From Dillenia suffruticosa (lineage: Eukaryota; Streptophyta; Magnoliopsida; Dilleniales; Dilleniaceae), in contig JAVTVX010000027.1 in NCBI GenBank assembly GCA_033439265.1, forward strand, positions 8,881,001 to 8,945,000: a stretch of 64,000 nucleotides of DNA. The letters run 5' to 3'. The notes below the pieces were generated by a model. That model saw only the letters and a list, made by a program, of their open reading frames with translations. It searched no databases and was not told where the DNA came from. Shown here piece after piece: positions 22,246-32,479 of this stretch (its first letter is position 1; the number at the start of each line of letters is the position of its first letter). Both the position numbers and the translations under genes were made by a program.

Positions 22246-22884
22246 TCAAACTGGAGGCTCCGTCAGCTGGTGTGAAGCAGAAGTTGTTGGATGAAAATGA
22301 GGATCAACAAAGCAATTATGTTCCTTCAAAGTGATTTTGGTACATTTTGTTAGGGGCTCTCTAGGGATGTCTGTATTTTACTTATCTTTGACGTTAAAGA
22401 GTAAAAGAGTAAAGTCAACCTGTTGGATTTGAGATATGAGTTGCGTATTTAATTAGAATGAAAAGTGTGTTTGCCTTTGGGTTTGCCTCTTCCCCTTTTC
22501 CTTTTGCATGTTTGATCCTTGGTATCTGAAATTCCTTTCCTCGCCTGGCGTGGATTAAGCCGTCTGAAGCTGTGGATTTCAAGGCGATATTGCTCTTTTT
22601 ATATGACATAAATTGCTGAATTGTTATTCTTTTTGGGTTAATCATTACATTTTCTGCCTGCCCACATGCCATATAATATATGTACGTGTGTGTATACAGT
22701 TACTGGCTGCGGAAGCACGCCGAGTGTCCACAAGATATAGATTGTATTTTTTCACGAGAAGTGAATTATATTTTTTCAGTATATAAATATTTGTTAGATT
22801 TATAATTAACTTAATATCTGAATTAAAATTTTATCTAAATTAATAAAAAATATAACGTATATCAACGACAGAAAAAAAAAAGAG
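22246..22884 (+). other. 3' flank of the RER gene
   Basis: The first 400 bp or so is the likely 3' untranslated region (T-rich, ending somewhere before about 22670). The remainder is AT-rich intergenic DNA. No other gene is seen. Confidence 0.5.
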
Positions 22885-23860
22885 TATGACAATTGGAGTC
22901 TTAAAAAAGACCAGCGAATGAGGTAAAAAAGGGTAGTAAGTGGAGAAAAAATGTAATATAAATAAAGAGATGACTGTATATGGGTTAAAAAAAGGGAGAA
23001 AAACCTATATTAAAAAAAGCGAAAGATTCAAGAGAAAAAAAGAGTTAAAAAAAAAATAAGGAGCTAAATAAAAAAAAATACGTGATTTAAAAATAAAGAG
23101 ATAACCATCCGTGAGACAAGAAAAGAGAAAAAAAACTTTTATTCAAAAAAGACGAAGGACTAAGATGAAAAAAATTGGTTAAAAAAAAGAATCTGAATGA
23201 ATAAATGAAACAAAAAGAGAAAAAACCTATATTTAAAAAAGACGAATGATTTGTGAAAAAAAATTAAAGCAAAGATCTAAACGAAAAAAATAAATATCCG
23301 TGATCTAAAAATAAATGGACGATCATCTGTGAGGTCAAAAAACAAAAGGAAAAAACCTATATCTCAAAAAAGAGGATTTAAGAGGAAAAAAATGTTAGAA
23401 CTTCAATGAAAAAAAATGCAATCTAAAAATTAAGGGACAATCATATTTGGAGCAAAAAAAAAAAAAAAAAAAAAAAAGAAAACTCTATATCTCAAAACAA
23501 CGAAGTATTTAAGCAAAAAAACCTTAGTAAAAAAAAGTGAAAGAATATGAATGAAAAAAAAGTGTAATCCTATAAAAATGAAGGATCGAAGCGAAAAAAG
23601 GATCCAAAAAAGTGCAAGGAATAGAATGGAATAAAAAAAAGTGTGATCTCAAAAAGGATGAAGGAGCCAAGTGAAAAAAAAGTCAAAACGAAAAACAGAA
23701 AAAAAATTAGTCCCAAAAATATAGAATGACTAAGTAGGGACATCCCAACAAAAGAGGACGTGAACGAAAAAAATTGCACAAAAAAAAGGATATGAACCAA
23801 AAAAAAAGAAGTAGCTGTTGTCAAAAAATAATCGACAACCATGTAGGGACGTCTGAATTT
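22885..23860 (+). repeat. A-rich degenerate tandem repeat (period roughly 100-130 bp)
   Basis: The block GAAAAAACCTATAT recurs at about 22997, 23220, 23348 and (diverged) 23478, with a further copy ACTTTTATTC at about 23135. Between them recur GACGAA..ATTTAAG, GTGATTTAAAAATAAA and GATAACCATCCGTGAG-like words. Runs of 4-9 A interrupt the whole stretch, and it is strongly A/G-biased on the plus strand. It is a decayed satellite-like array. The 99-codon Phe-rich minus frame inside it is an artefact of the A-runs. Confidence 0.7.
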
Positions 23861-24569
23861 TTGATGCACAGTAAACGCCTTTGGCGCTTTATATCTATAG
23901 GGATATATATGTGAACCATCATATTCTTTTTCTTGTTTGTGGAACTCAAAAGTTACGGTAGAGCCATGCCTTGATCATCAGTCTATGAACAACAAGATGC
24001 AAGCACCTTCGCTGCTTGAGTAATAAGATCACTTAATTGCCCATGATTTGATTATGAATTTAGGAAAAAAAAAATTGCATTTTGTCTTTGATGATGTATT
24101 GGGAGTAAACTACTTGAAGTATAATAATTGCAACAATGGGGATCAAGCCCTACGGAGAGGTAAAACACCCTAACTATGCCAACACTCTCTTTAGCCCACA
24201 AATACTTGTTTGTATTAGGTATCCTCTAATAAGTAAAACCTTATTTTTTTGTTCATCAGGAGATTTGAGGAACAAGGCTAAATAATATTAAACTAATCGG
24301 TTATAATGTGTAAAGTTTTAGTAAATACGGGAAGAGATTTATGTAACAACGGCTACATAATAGGAAGCCGATCGATTGTGATGAGTAAAGCCTTTGTAAA
24401 GACTGTGGATGACCATTTTTTTTTCTCTCCTTGCTAATGGGGGTAGAGTAGCATTCCTCCATTAGTGCCTTACATAACTCGCAAGATGGGCACCAAGCAT
24501 TGGTAATGGCCGAAGCAACAGGAGACGGCAACAGGGGACATCCATGATAGCCGGCAAAGCTTACCTTTT
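23861..24569. other. Intergenic, no gene supported
   Basis: A 103-codon minus-strand frame (24301-24612) was considered but has no recognisable domain. Nothing else is seen. Confidence 0.4.
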
Positions 24570-25815
24570 GTGTAGAGATGGCAACCTCCGGCCCAACCAG
24601 AAGGATTTTCAAATAATGCGACCCATCGGATCGTGGTTATTTTTAAAAAATCAGGTTAAGGTCATATTAGAGTCGGATTTTAATATTAAAATAATTAGAT
24701 TAATTTGGATATAAATTTAGATTATTAATGATCTGGATAACAATTTATAATAAAATAAAATTTTATTTAATATTATATTATTAAATAAAAAAAAGGTTTT
24801 TAGGGTTTGTTGTTGCCCTCCCCTCTAAATTGGGATTTCCACTGACAGGTGTCCAACATTCGTTTTTATCTCCCTCAGGTACTCTCTCTCTCTCTCTCTC
24901 TCTTCAATTTATGAGTTCTTTTGGGTTTCAAGCTACTTCATTTGTTGGGGGGTTTTTTATCTTGTCATAGGCTTTTATATGCTCCTGCAATTTTGAGTTG
25001 TATTTAGCATTTCTCTATTGAGATTTTCACTATTTAGTTATATCTCACTCCAATTTAAGATTCTCAGTTTTTTATATTATAACCTATTCTTGAAAGAGAC
25101 ATGATCGATTAAATGCCCCACAGGGTCGAACACCAATTCCTAGGAGAAAACTGAAGCCCATCTGCAAAATGAAATACAAATTCCTGAGTAGCGATCTTTA
25201 CTTCTCGCACTAAACTTGCTATTACAAGCTCTACTCAGTTAAGTAGTTTTCATGCTTGTATAGGACTCAATTCTGCATATATATATTGATAATCTTTTTG
25301 GCTTCGATGCCTAAAGTTGTTTTCTTTTGGAATTATATCCACAGCGTCAGGGTTGAAGCCTGAAATCATATGGTGGGGCCAACTACAAGGTGGTTATAAT
25401 TTCAGGGGACGAAGTTTTTTATTTTTATGGGAGACAAACACATCATGCATTAGCTACTTGAGTTTTGGAAAATCTAATTAACGTTGCTCTTACAACTGGT
25501 TCTTTTCACTTTCTTGCACCATGTATGTACTGATTAAGCCTTTTTTTGGGTTTCTATTATTTAGCTCTTTCTTCCCAAGCAATTTATGTTTTTATTTCTT
25601 GGGTCGGGTATGGATCAGGTACAGATCGGTTTAGTATCGGATCGAATTGAATTAATTTTTAAATGATCGAATTTTTAAAAAAATTAGTAGAGCCGGATAT
25701 AATTTTTTATTTTTCTAACTTAAATTGGGTTAGGATATTAGACTGAGGATATAGTGTCAGATATAGTATTAATATGATCCAAACAATAATCCATCCATTG
25801 CCATCCTCATTTCTG
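24570..25815. mobile_element. Possible non-autonomous DNA transposon with GATGGCAA ends
   Basis: The left end reads AGAGATGGCAACCTCCGG (about 24574) and the right end, read inward, GAGGATGGCAATGGATGG (about 25810). Both are followed by stretches rich in GGATC/CGGAT words typical of a widespread plant repeat whose ends carry GGGATGGCAA. The interior has no transposase. The target duplication is unclear, so the boundaries are approximate. Confidence 0.35.
24882..24903 (+). repeat. (CT)n microsatellite
   Basis: Eleven CT units in a row directly after CTCAGGTA. Confidence 0.95.
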
Positions 25816-27151
25816 CGTGGGGACATTTCTCTTATTTGTGGTTCTCACGGTATCTCTCTTATTTTCGCCTCTAGTTTTTTCACTTCTTATTTTTTAGCTC
25901 AACATTTTGGATCAGCTTTGGGAAACAACTAACGGATTTTGGATTTTATCTTTCGAGGTTTGGCCTTTTGCTCCTCCCACTTTACTCTGCCTCTTAGGAC
26001 TGACTTAGCATCCCATGTGGTCACTGAGTTAGCACCTTAGGGTTTGACTTGGCAGCTTATGTGGCTGCTGAGTCATCAGGTGAATTTTTTTTTTTAAAAA
26101 AATGATCAGAAATTTTGTTTAAAATTTCTTTTTAAAAATCTGAGATTTTTTGTCTCAAAATTTAGTAAATGCAATCATCTTTTCCATTCTTGAGCCATAA
26201 TGTCAATTTGAAATCATAGATACAAAAGGAAATGCTCCTTTGCTAATTACCAAAAAAGGAAAGAAAAAAAAAAACTTGTTGATTTTTCAGATTGGTAATT
26301 TTTCTAAATCTCTTAATTATTTGTTAAATATTTTTTTCTAAATTTATTTCTTGAATTTGTTCAATTGACAACCTTCTTTGCCAAAAATAATAATAATAAG
26401 ATGTAAAAAATTAAATTTGACAAGTTTTTTTTTTTTTCACTTCCCCTTTTAACCATTCCCTCTTTTATTTTTGTTGGGGGGTCTTTTTCAAATGGTTTTT
26501 GAAACATGAGAAGGGAACAATAGTTCTTCCACGTGCCCTGCACCTTACCACACTCTCTCTTTCTCTATTTCTGTATCTTATGGAATGAAATCAATGGGTG
26601 CGCTGCTTTGGAAGTTCACCCCTCCCCCTTTCTTTCTTTCTCCCTTTTCTATTTATTTTCCTTCCTATTTTTCAATTTTCCAAAATAATTCTCAAAAAAA
26701 AAAAAGTCAGGCAAAAGGAAAAAAATTGATTGGGGATTTTCCTAACTTTGTAAATAAATATCGGAAAATCTTTTTTTCTTTACCAATGTTTGTGTGGAAG
26801 AAATGTCATCAAATACTAAATGATTTATCGACATTTCAACTCCAAAATGTTGGCGACTCCAAGTACACTTGTATATGTTTATCTTTAAAAATGTCATTAA
26901 GGACTATTTTTTTTTTTTAACGAATGGTTATTTTGGGTTTGTTTTCAAAACCTCTTTCCAAATTTAAATTAAATCCAAATCACATTGCTGTCAACCACAG
27001 TATCAAACATCCATCAACATCAACAAATATTTATGCTGTAACTTCAAAGTTCATATTTCAAATAAAAAACAAATTAACCACAAATACCAAATAACTCATT
27101 ATTCCAAACAAATATAATATACCCATTATCTTTGAACCACAAATAACTAAT
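25816..27151. other. Intergenic, no gene seen
   Basis: T-rich DNA. It contains an imperfect duplication of about 40 bp at 25999-26080: two copies of a GACTTrGCAxCxxATGTGGyxxCTGAGT pattern. No coding or RNA gene is supported. Confidence 0.45.
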
Positions 27152-27168
27152 TATTCCTAACATAATAT

Positions 27169-27725
27169 TTTTTTTTTCTTGGTAGAAAGGAGAAGAAAGC
27201 AAAACAAAGAAAAAGAGAAGGAAATTCAGACGACTCTTAGAGGGGAATTAGTGCACACAGCAGGGGACCCCTTCCTTCTGATCCATGTAACACCACTAGC
27301 GTCCATGCGCAGCAACTCTATTAAAGCTTCTGGGGGGCTTCTGAGCTCATGACAGCCAGCAGCAACCTCTTTTCCCAGACCCGCCAACTTATCAGCGCTC
27401 CTATTCGCTTCCCTATAAATATGATTAATTTTGTGGATACCAAGCTCTTTCATAAGGGTTCTGCAGTCATTTATCATGTACTTCCAAGGGTGATTAACCC
27501 CCACTCCACCATTGACAGCCGAAACTAAACTCAAGGAATCACTCTCGACCTCCAAGATACCGAAGTTTCTTTTGCACACCAAGAGGAGGCCTTCCTTCAA
27601 ACCCCAGAACTCCGCCATATTACTATCGGTACTACCCACGTTTATCCAATAACCATGAATCCAATCTCCTTTGTGGTTTCTAATGAGCCCTCCTGCGCCA
27701 GCCCTTATTAATCCAAACTCCGCCA
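27169..27725 (-). mobile_element. 5'-truncated LINE insertion with 17-bp target duplication
   Basis: Identical 17-bp copies of TATTCCTAACATAATAT flank the insert (27152-27168 and 27726-27742). The insert's plus-strand left edge is a T run, meaning the minus-strand element ends in poly(A). A long target duplication, a poly(A) tail and a 5' truncation are the signature of target-primed LINE retrotransposition. The insert is only 557 bp and consists of an RNase H coding segment and a short 3' tail. Confidence 0.9.
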
Positions 27726-27726
27726 T
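27226..27726 (-). CDS. LINE-type RNase H domain (RVT_3), open fragment
   Basis: The minus frame opens with the ATG at 27726 (MAEFGLIRAGAGGLIRNHKG) and runs uninterrupted for 166 codons. It shows the plant LINE RNase H pattern: AGAGGLIRN, WIHGYWINVGSTDSNMAEFW (the AExW helix), LEVESDSLSLVSAV (the ExDS metal-binding segment), NHPWKYMINDC and HIYREANRSADKLAGLG (the final catalytic D in REAN..AD). The first catalytic Asp would lie upstream of the truncation point, so the domain is incomplete although open. It is not expected to be a host gene. The ATG coincides with the insertion edge. Confidence 0.8.
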   Translation of the reverse strand: MAEFGLIRAGAGGLIRNHKGDWIHGYWINVGSTDSNMAEFWGLKEGLLLVCKRNFGILEVESDSLSLVSAVNGGVGVNHPWKYMINDCRTLMKELGIHKINHIYREANRSADKLAGLGKEVAAGCHELRSPPEALIELLRMDASGVTWIRRKGSPAVCTNSPLRVV

Positions 27727-27742
27727 ATTCCTAACATAATAT

Positions 27743-29150
27743 GCATTAAAAAAAAAACCAACTATCCACATATACGTTTGAACCATAAAAATAAAGATTC
27801 CATTAACAAAACTCAAATAAATTTACAAAAAAAATGTTAATGGACCAACATAATATCTCATTACATGCAATATGCTCATCATCTTACTGTGCCTCAAGCA
27901 GAAGGACCACTCCCTTGTATGAAATGAGAGTCACCACCATCACTAGATGAATCATCATTGTCGAGTAAAAATAATGTATTTATAATTAAAACAACCATAA
28001 AATGTCATGTAATATAATTTCTATTATTTAAAGAACAAAATTTAGTATATGATCTATCCTCACATCTCTGAAGGTATTTTCATTTCTGGAAATTTTGAGA
28101 TAAATATTTGAAACAATATTTAATTTTTTTCTTCAATTCACAACGCACCTTGGTTAGTTAGTTAATTCTTTAGTAGAGCTAACTTTTATACGAGAAGACG
28201 ATAATTTTCCTTAATAGGTAGGTGTTAGCCTCATCCCTTTACCTTTAACTCTATTCGGGCATTCATTGTTGGTTATTCGAGGAACACTCTCTCCTTGATT
28301 TGATCTGTTGAGGTAGCTTGTGAATTTGCGATCATTTTATCATTTTGTTCTATGTATAGAAAATACATATAAAAATACCGACACAAAAGCTTAGAAATAA
28401 ATGATATATCAAGTTTATGTAACTTATCAGCATACTGGCAAATTTTGTATTCACATATGAATCCTCTTTTTTCTTATGGATAGTTTTGCACAGTTCAATT
28501 CTATTAGAAGATGTCCTGTTTTAATTTCTGAAACAAAATTATTAACAACTAAAAAATACTACTCAATACAATATTAATATTTAAAATAATTACTAATTCT
28601 TGTGCTCGCCTGGCAAATGACTTTGAGCTATAAGTGTGCGTATATGTTGTTATAATCGGTTCTACTTCCCTACTTCAAATTTCTCCTGTAAAATATTTTG
28701 AGTTATTATGGTAAGTATATAAAAATAAACAAAATATTATTAAGTAAAACATGTTATTACCTTTCCATGTCTTGAGTACCAATGTGCAACAATGTCCTCT
28801 CATTCACGAGATTTGTGGCCCTTCGGGATATTTGCTAAAAATTTTTTAACAGTTTTCTCCTTATCATAATATATTTTAAGAGTGTAGTTATACTTTTTAA
28901 ATTTTATAGAAATTGATTTGAGAACGAATGCTTTAGTACCGCCCTTATTTAGTGTTTTGAATAGAAATCTTTGCTATAAAATATAACATTTGAATTAGAA
29001 TATGTTGCAACAACAATTAAAAAAAAAACAAATCTAAAAGGTACCTTTCGTTTGCTCTTTAGATACCATAGAGATACCACACGGGTAGCTGTGACAAAAA
29101 GGGCAAAATCGTAAACTCTTACCCACAAGACCATAGAAATTAGTTAGTAT
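27743..29150 (-). pseudogene. CACTA-type (Ptta/En/Spm) transposase relic
   Basis: Exon-like pieces on the minus strand spell features of the plant Ptta/En/Spm transposase family. LANIPKGHKSRE, then a stop in place of Trp, then EDIVAHWYSRHGK is followed by a GTAATA donor (about 28850-28760). A THTYSSKSFARRAQEL-like segment lies near 28620, and NRIELCKTIHKKKEDSY near 28490. A Ser/Asp-rich tail, DNDDSSSDGGDSHFIQGSG, lies near 27950. These correspond to the WExLVxxW, HTxGxKSFA and DRIELxxxTHxKKxG motifs. The element's CACTA ends were not found. Copia C sits upstream (29875-37524) and may have split the element. Confidence 0.55.
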
Positions 29151-29575
29151 TTGCAACTCTGGTCCAATGGGCTGCAATTCAGCATTGAAGGACACTATAA
29201 TTCACTGTGATCTTAGATCCCATACATCCTTAATAGTGGTTCTTCCTCTTATTCAAGTATTTTGAAAATCATCAATTGTAAAATATGAAGTAATAAATTA
29301 ATAATTGACCAAACTCAATATACTTTTAATTAATACTTGATACATAACCAAATGTGGTATTGTGCAAAGTAGTGGCTCCTTTTTCAATCTAGCACTCTTC
29401 AACATGTGTCCGCATGCTTTCTCAGATGATTCCATAATTTTGATTTCCTTAAGTTTTCCTTTATCTTGAAACATATTTCTAGCATAATCAAATATTTGTA
29501 ATGTGTTAGTCTTACATAAGCAAATATGTAAAACTAATAATGAATGAAATGAATTTAGAATAATTAGATAATAAA

Positions 29576-29874
29576 TAACTAACCAATAATGAATATAAGA
29601 TAGATATTTCTTTTCTATACATGTTAATAAAAAAAAAACCAATATATGTAATGAATGAGTATTATATATATGCAAAGAGAGCATTAAACCAGTATACATA
29701 TGAGGAGATTAACTAACTAACCAATAATAAATTTATACTCAATACTGCTTTTCTATACATATGTTAATCAAAAGAGAAAAACTAATATATAATGAAAGAA
29801 TATTATATATATACAAAGAGAATATTAAACCAATATACATATGAAACATTTATAATAATAAGAGATTAACTAAT
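29576..29874 (+). repeat. Two and a partial copies of a ~138-bp tandem repeat
   Basis: TAACTAACC starts units at 29576 and 29714, with TTAACTAAT at 29867. The units share CTTTTCTATACAT, GAATATTATATATAT.CAAAGAGA and TTAAACCA.TATACATATGA. A related piece (ACTAAACCGATATACGTATGA) reappears right after copia C at 37608, so copia C appears to have inserted inside this array. Confidence 0.7.
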
Positions 29875-30425
29875 TGTTGGTAGTTATGCCCACAAAGGGG
29901 CATTTTTGTTAAATAAGGGTTAGTTATTTTTAATAACCCCTTCACTAACCAACTATAATATAGAAATGTAACTCCCTGTTTAGTCAAAACATGTGCCTAT
30001 GTGAAAGAGGATGGATTCCTTTTTTTGTGTGAAGACGTGTGCACAATGGTCATCCATGTCTTGTAGAGAATAATTGAAGAAGTCAAGATTGTACCTTTAG
30101 ACTTGAGAGTACATAGCCGAAAAAATGAAATTACACAATTGAGAGATCATTCTCAACGAAAAAAAAAAAGATTTAGGGTTTGAGAAATTTTTTGAATAAA
30201 AAAATTTCTCCCATCATTGGAGAACACTGGACTTAGGGTTGAGGCGTCGTGGCATTACGGTGGTAGTTTATTTTCGTGATCACCATCTCGATCATGCAAT
30301 CTGTACGAAAGAGTTCGCGAATCGATTGATTTTTGGAAAGTCTACACATCGAGATATTTATCTGAAAATTTCAAAATTTTAATTTATACACTTCCATATG
30401 CGTATATAGTCTAATAAATTCAACA
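29875..30425 (+). repeat. 5' LTR of copia C
   Basis: It pairs with 36974-37524 along its whole length. It begins TGTTGGTAGTTATGCCCACA and ends TAATAAATTCAACA. The primer-binding site follows. Confidence 0.92.
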
Positions 30426-30440
30426 TTAGTATCAGAACGA
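30426..30440 (+). promoter_or_regulatory. Primer-binding site of copia C
   Basis: TTAGTATCAGAACGA follows the 5' LTR directly. It is close to the TTGGTATCAGAGC complement of initiator-Met tRNA. Confidence 0.8.
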
Positions 30441-31680
30441 CGTTGGATTTATTTAAAAAAATTTTCAGAATTTTTTAGGTATAAAATATGTATGGTACAA
30501 AATTTAGGATTCAGATTATGGATAAGTTTCGTGAATTCGAGAGTACCACGAGAATGCCCTGACTCGTGAATCATGAACATAATTTTTGTTGAATTTTTTG
30601 AGTATATTAAGACCATGAAAAATCCGGTCGAAATTTTTAACTCTACGGACATAACACATTAGATCTGTCAAATTTAAGGTTGAATCGATCTATAAAAATG
30701 GTTTAAAAATGTTTATCATGCATAGATCTACATTTTGACAAATGAATTGTGTGATTTGGTTGCCAAAAATTGAGTTTTTAAAATGGTTGCGAAGGGCCGA
30801 AACTTTGAATAGTTAAATGACCAAGTTTAGGGGGCTCAAAATTTCCAATAAATCATATTTAGGATAATTCTAGATGTTTAATTGTAATTTTTCGATGAAA
30901 ACCGTATGAAAAATAGACTAGAAAAGAGTTTTTCAGCATCCGGGTAAAAAGGACTTGGTTGCAGACCCGTCGGGCGAAGAAGACCCGGCCCAACCAGTAG
31001 GTGCGTGCAGTTACGCATTCTCACGGGGCATGAACAGTCTGGGTGTCCCGGGTCAGTTATGACTCAGACACGTGATCCGACCCGCGTCTTGACCTAGGTT
31101 GGTCCATGCTCCATACTTGTTAAGAAAAAATAATAATAAGAAATGTCAGCGCCCAGACTTGAACCCGAGCTTGCATGATTTCTTTGAGTGCCCCCGACCA
31201 CCTAGCTACAACAAATCGCACTAGTGTGGAGTTAGGGCAAAATAAATATGTTTTCTTGCATGTGATTGTGTAACACACATGTTGCGCATCTGGTGCGTGT
31301 GCGAACGCGCAGCCAGAGCGTGCAAGCCCATGAAGGAGCCTGGCTGTGCGCCGCCAGCGTTGGGCAGCGCGTGAGACCTCCGGCGGCTTGTGATGTCATG
31401 CCAGATTGATTTTTTCCAAATTTTTGACGGTCCCACACCCATATTTGTGACTTTTAGTAGGTTTTTGTGTACCGAATCCAACTCTGAATGGTAAGATGCG
31501 ATTCTGGTTTGTAGTATATGATATCCGTGGACTCATATACTCAAATTAGGGTTTATACTCGAATCATTTTGGGATCTGTTGATTCGAAGGGTATACAAAA
31601 TATGAGAATAAGTATCAATAAGTCACTCAAGTCTCTCTAGCTGCATAGAAGATTGTTGTAATAGAACTTTGCAAGGAGAA
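30441..31680 (+). other. Untranslated leader of copia C with a GC-rich patch
   Basis: 1.2 kb between the primer-binding site and gag. The 30960-31440 part is GC-rich with many GCGC and CCGG words. The two overlapping minus-strand frames there (68 and 86 codons) have no recognisable domain. Confidence 0.6.
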
Positions 31681-31689
31681 TAAACTAAA

Positions 31690-32400
31690 TGGTGACAATT
31701 GTGAATAAACTAAATGGTGGTCCCCGAGGAGGTTACCACACCTCACGTTAGACGGAATAAGGAGGTCTATTGTGCATTGAAGAAAATGATAGCCAAATTA
31801 GGGCAATTCTTATCAATAGAAAACACGATGACTTGTTCCCAATCTATGAGTAATATCCTATGGTTATGTCGGACAGGTTTGCCCTAAAAGAGCATTGTGA
31901 TGCTCTTTTCAAGTCCTAAGGTGAGGAAGCTAATTTATAAGTTTATAACTTATAAGAAAATGATTGATCATACAATGATGTAGCATTTGATTTAAATGTC
32001 AAGTATGATTGCCGAGTTAAGGAATGAGAGTATGCCCATTTCGGATGAGATTCAGGTACTGGGTATGATCCAGTCTTTTACCTGATTCGTGGGAGATCAT
32101 GAAAACCTATCTTACACATGATGATGGTATTTGTACTTTCAATGATGTGAGTAGGCATTGTGAGCTCAAGGAGGAATGTTTGAAGACGAGTAGGCTACAT
32201 TCGTGTCATGCTTATGCAGCAGAGTCGAGTAAGAGCTCACGTGGCACCAAACACAAATAGCATAAGCATGAGAAGAAAACTCGAGATCCAGACAAGATGA
32301 AACTATCCGAGAAATCCGACAACAAAGTATAAAAACGCAAGAAGAAGGAATTTGATAAAAACCAATACGAAATACTACGCTTGAGGTAGCTTTAGTCATT
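31690..32400 (+). pseudogene. Copia C gag relic
   Basis: Plus-strand frames spell the copia gag (UBN2) features MSSMIAELRNESMPISDEIQ, then MIQS, then DVSRHCELKEECLKTSR near 32150 and a Lys-rich tail KHEKKTRDPDKMKLSEKSD near 32270. The N-terminal KLNG motif lies near 31690. Stops and frameshifts are frequent. No zinc knuckle is readable. Confidence 0.7.
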
Positions 32401-32479
32401 TCGCTCGTTGACTATGACAAGTAGAAAGAATATTCTTCTTCTTTACGTGGTTTGAATTTTGACTCATTTATCGTGTTGT

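Noticed and set aside
22885-23860. Regular repeats reminiscent of a CRISPR array
   Set aside because: Repeats are degenerate, A-rich and of variable spacing with no unique spacers, and this is a plant nuclear sequence.
23570-23869. 99-codon Phe-rich hydrophobic minus-strand frame resembling a membrane protein
   Set aside because: It is an artefact of TTT codons from the A-rich repeat block; repeat structure explains it.
24301-24612. 103-codon minus-strand frame with several Cys
   Set aside because: No recognisable domain, no splice or homology support, and only a weak initiation context.
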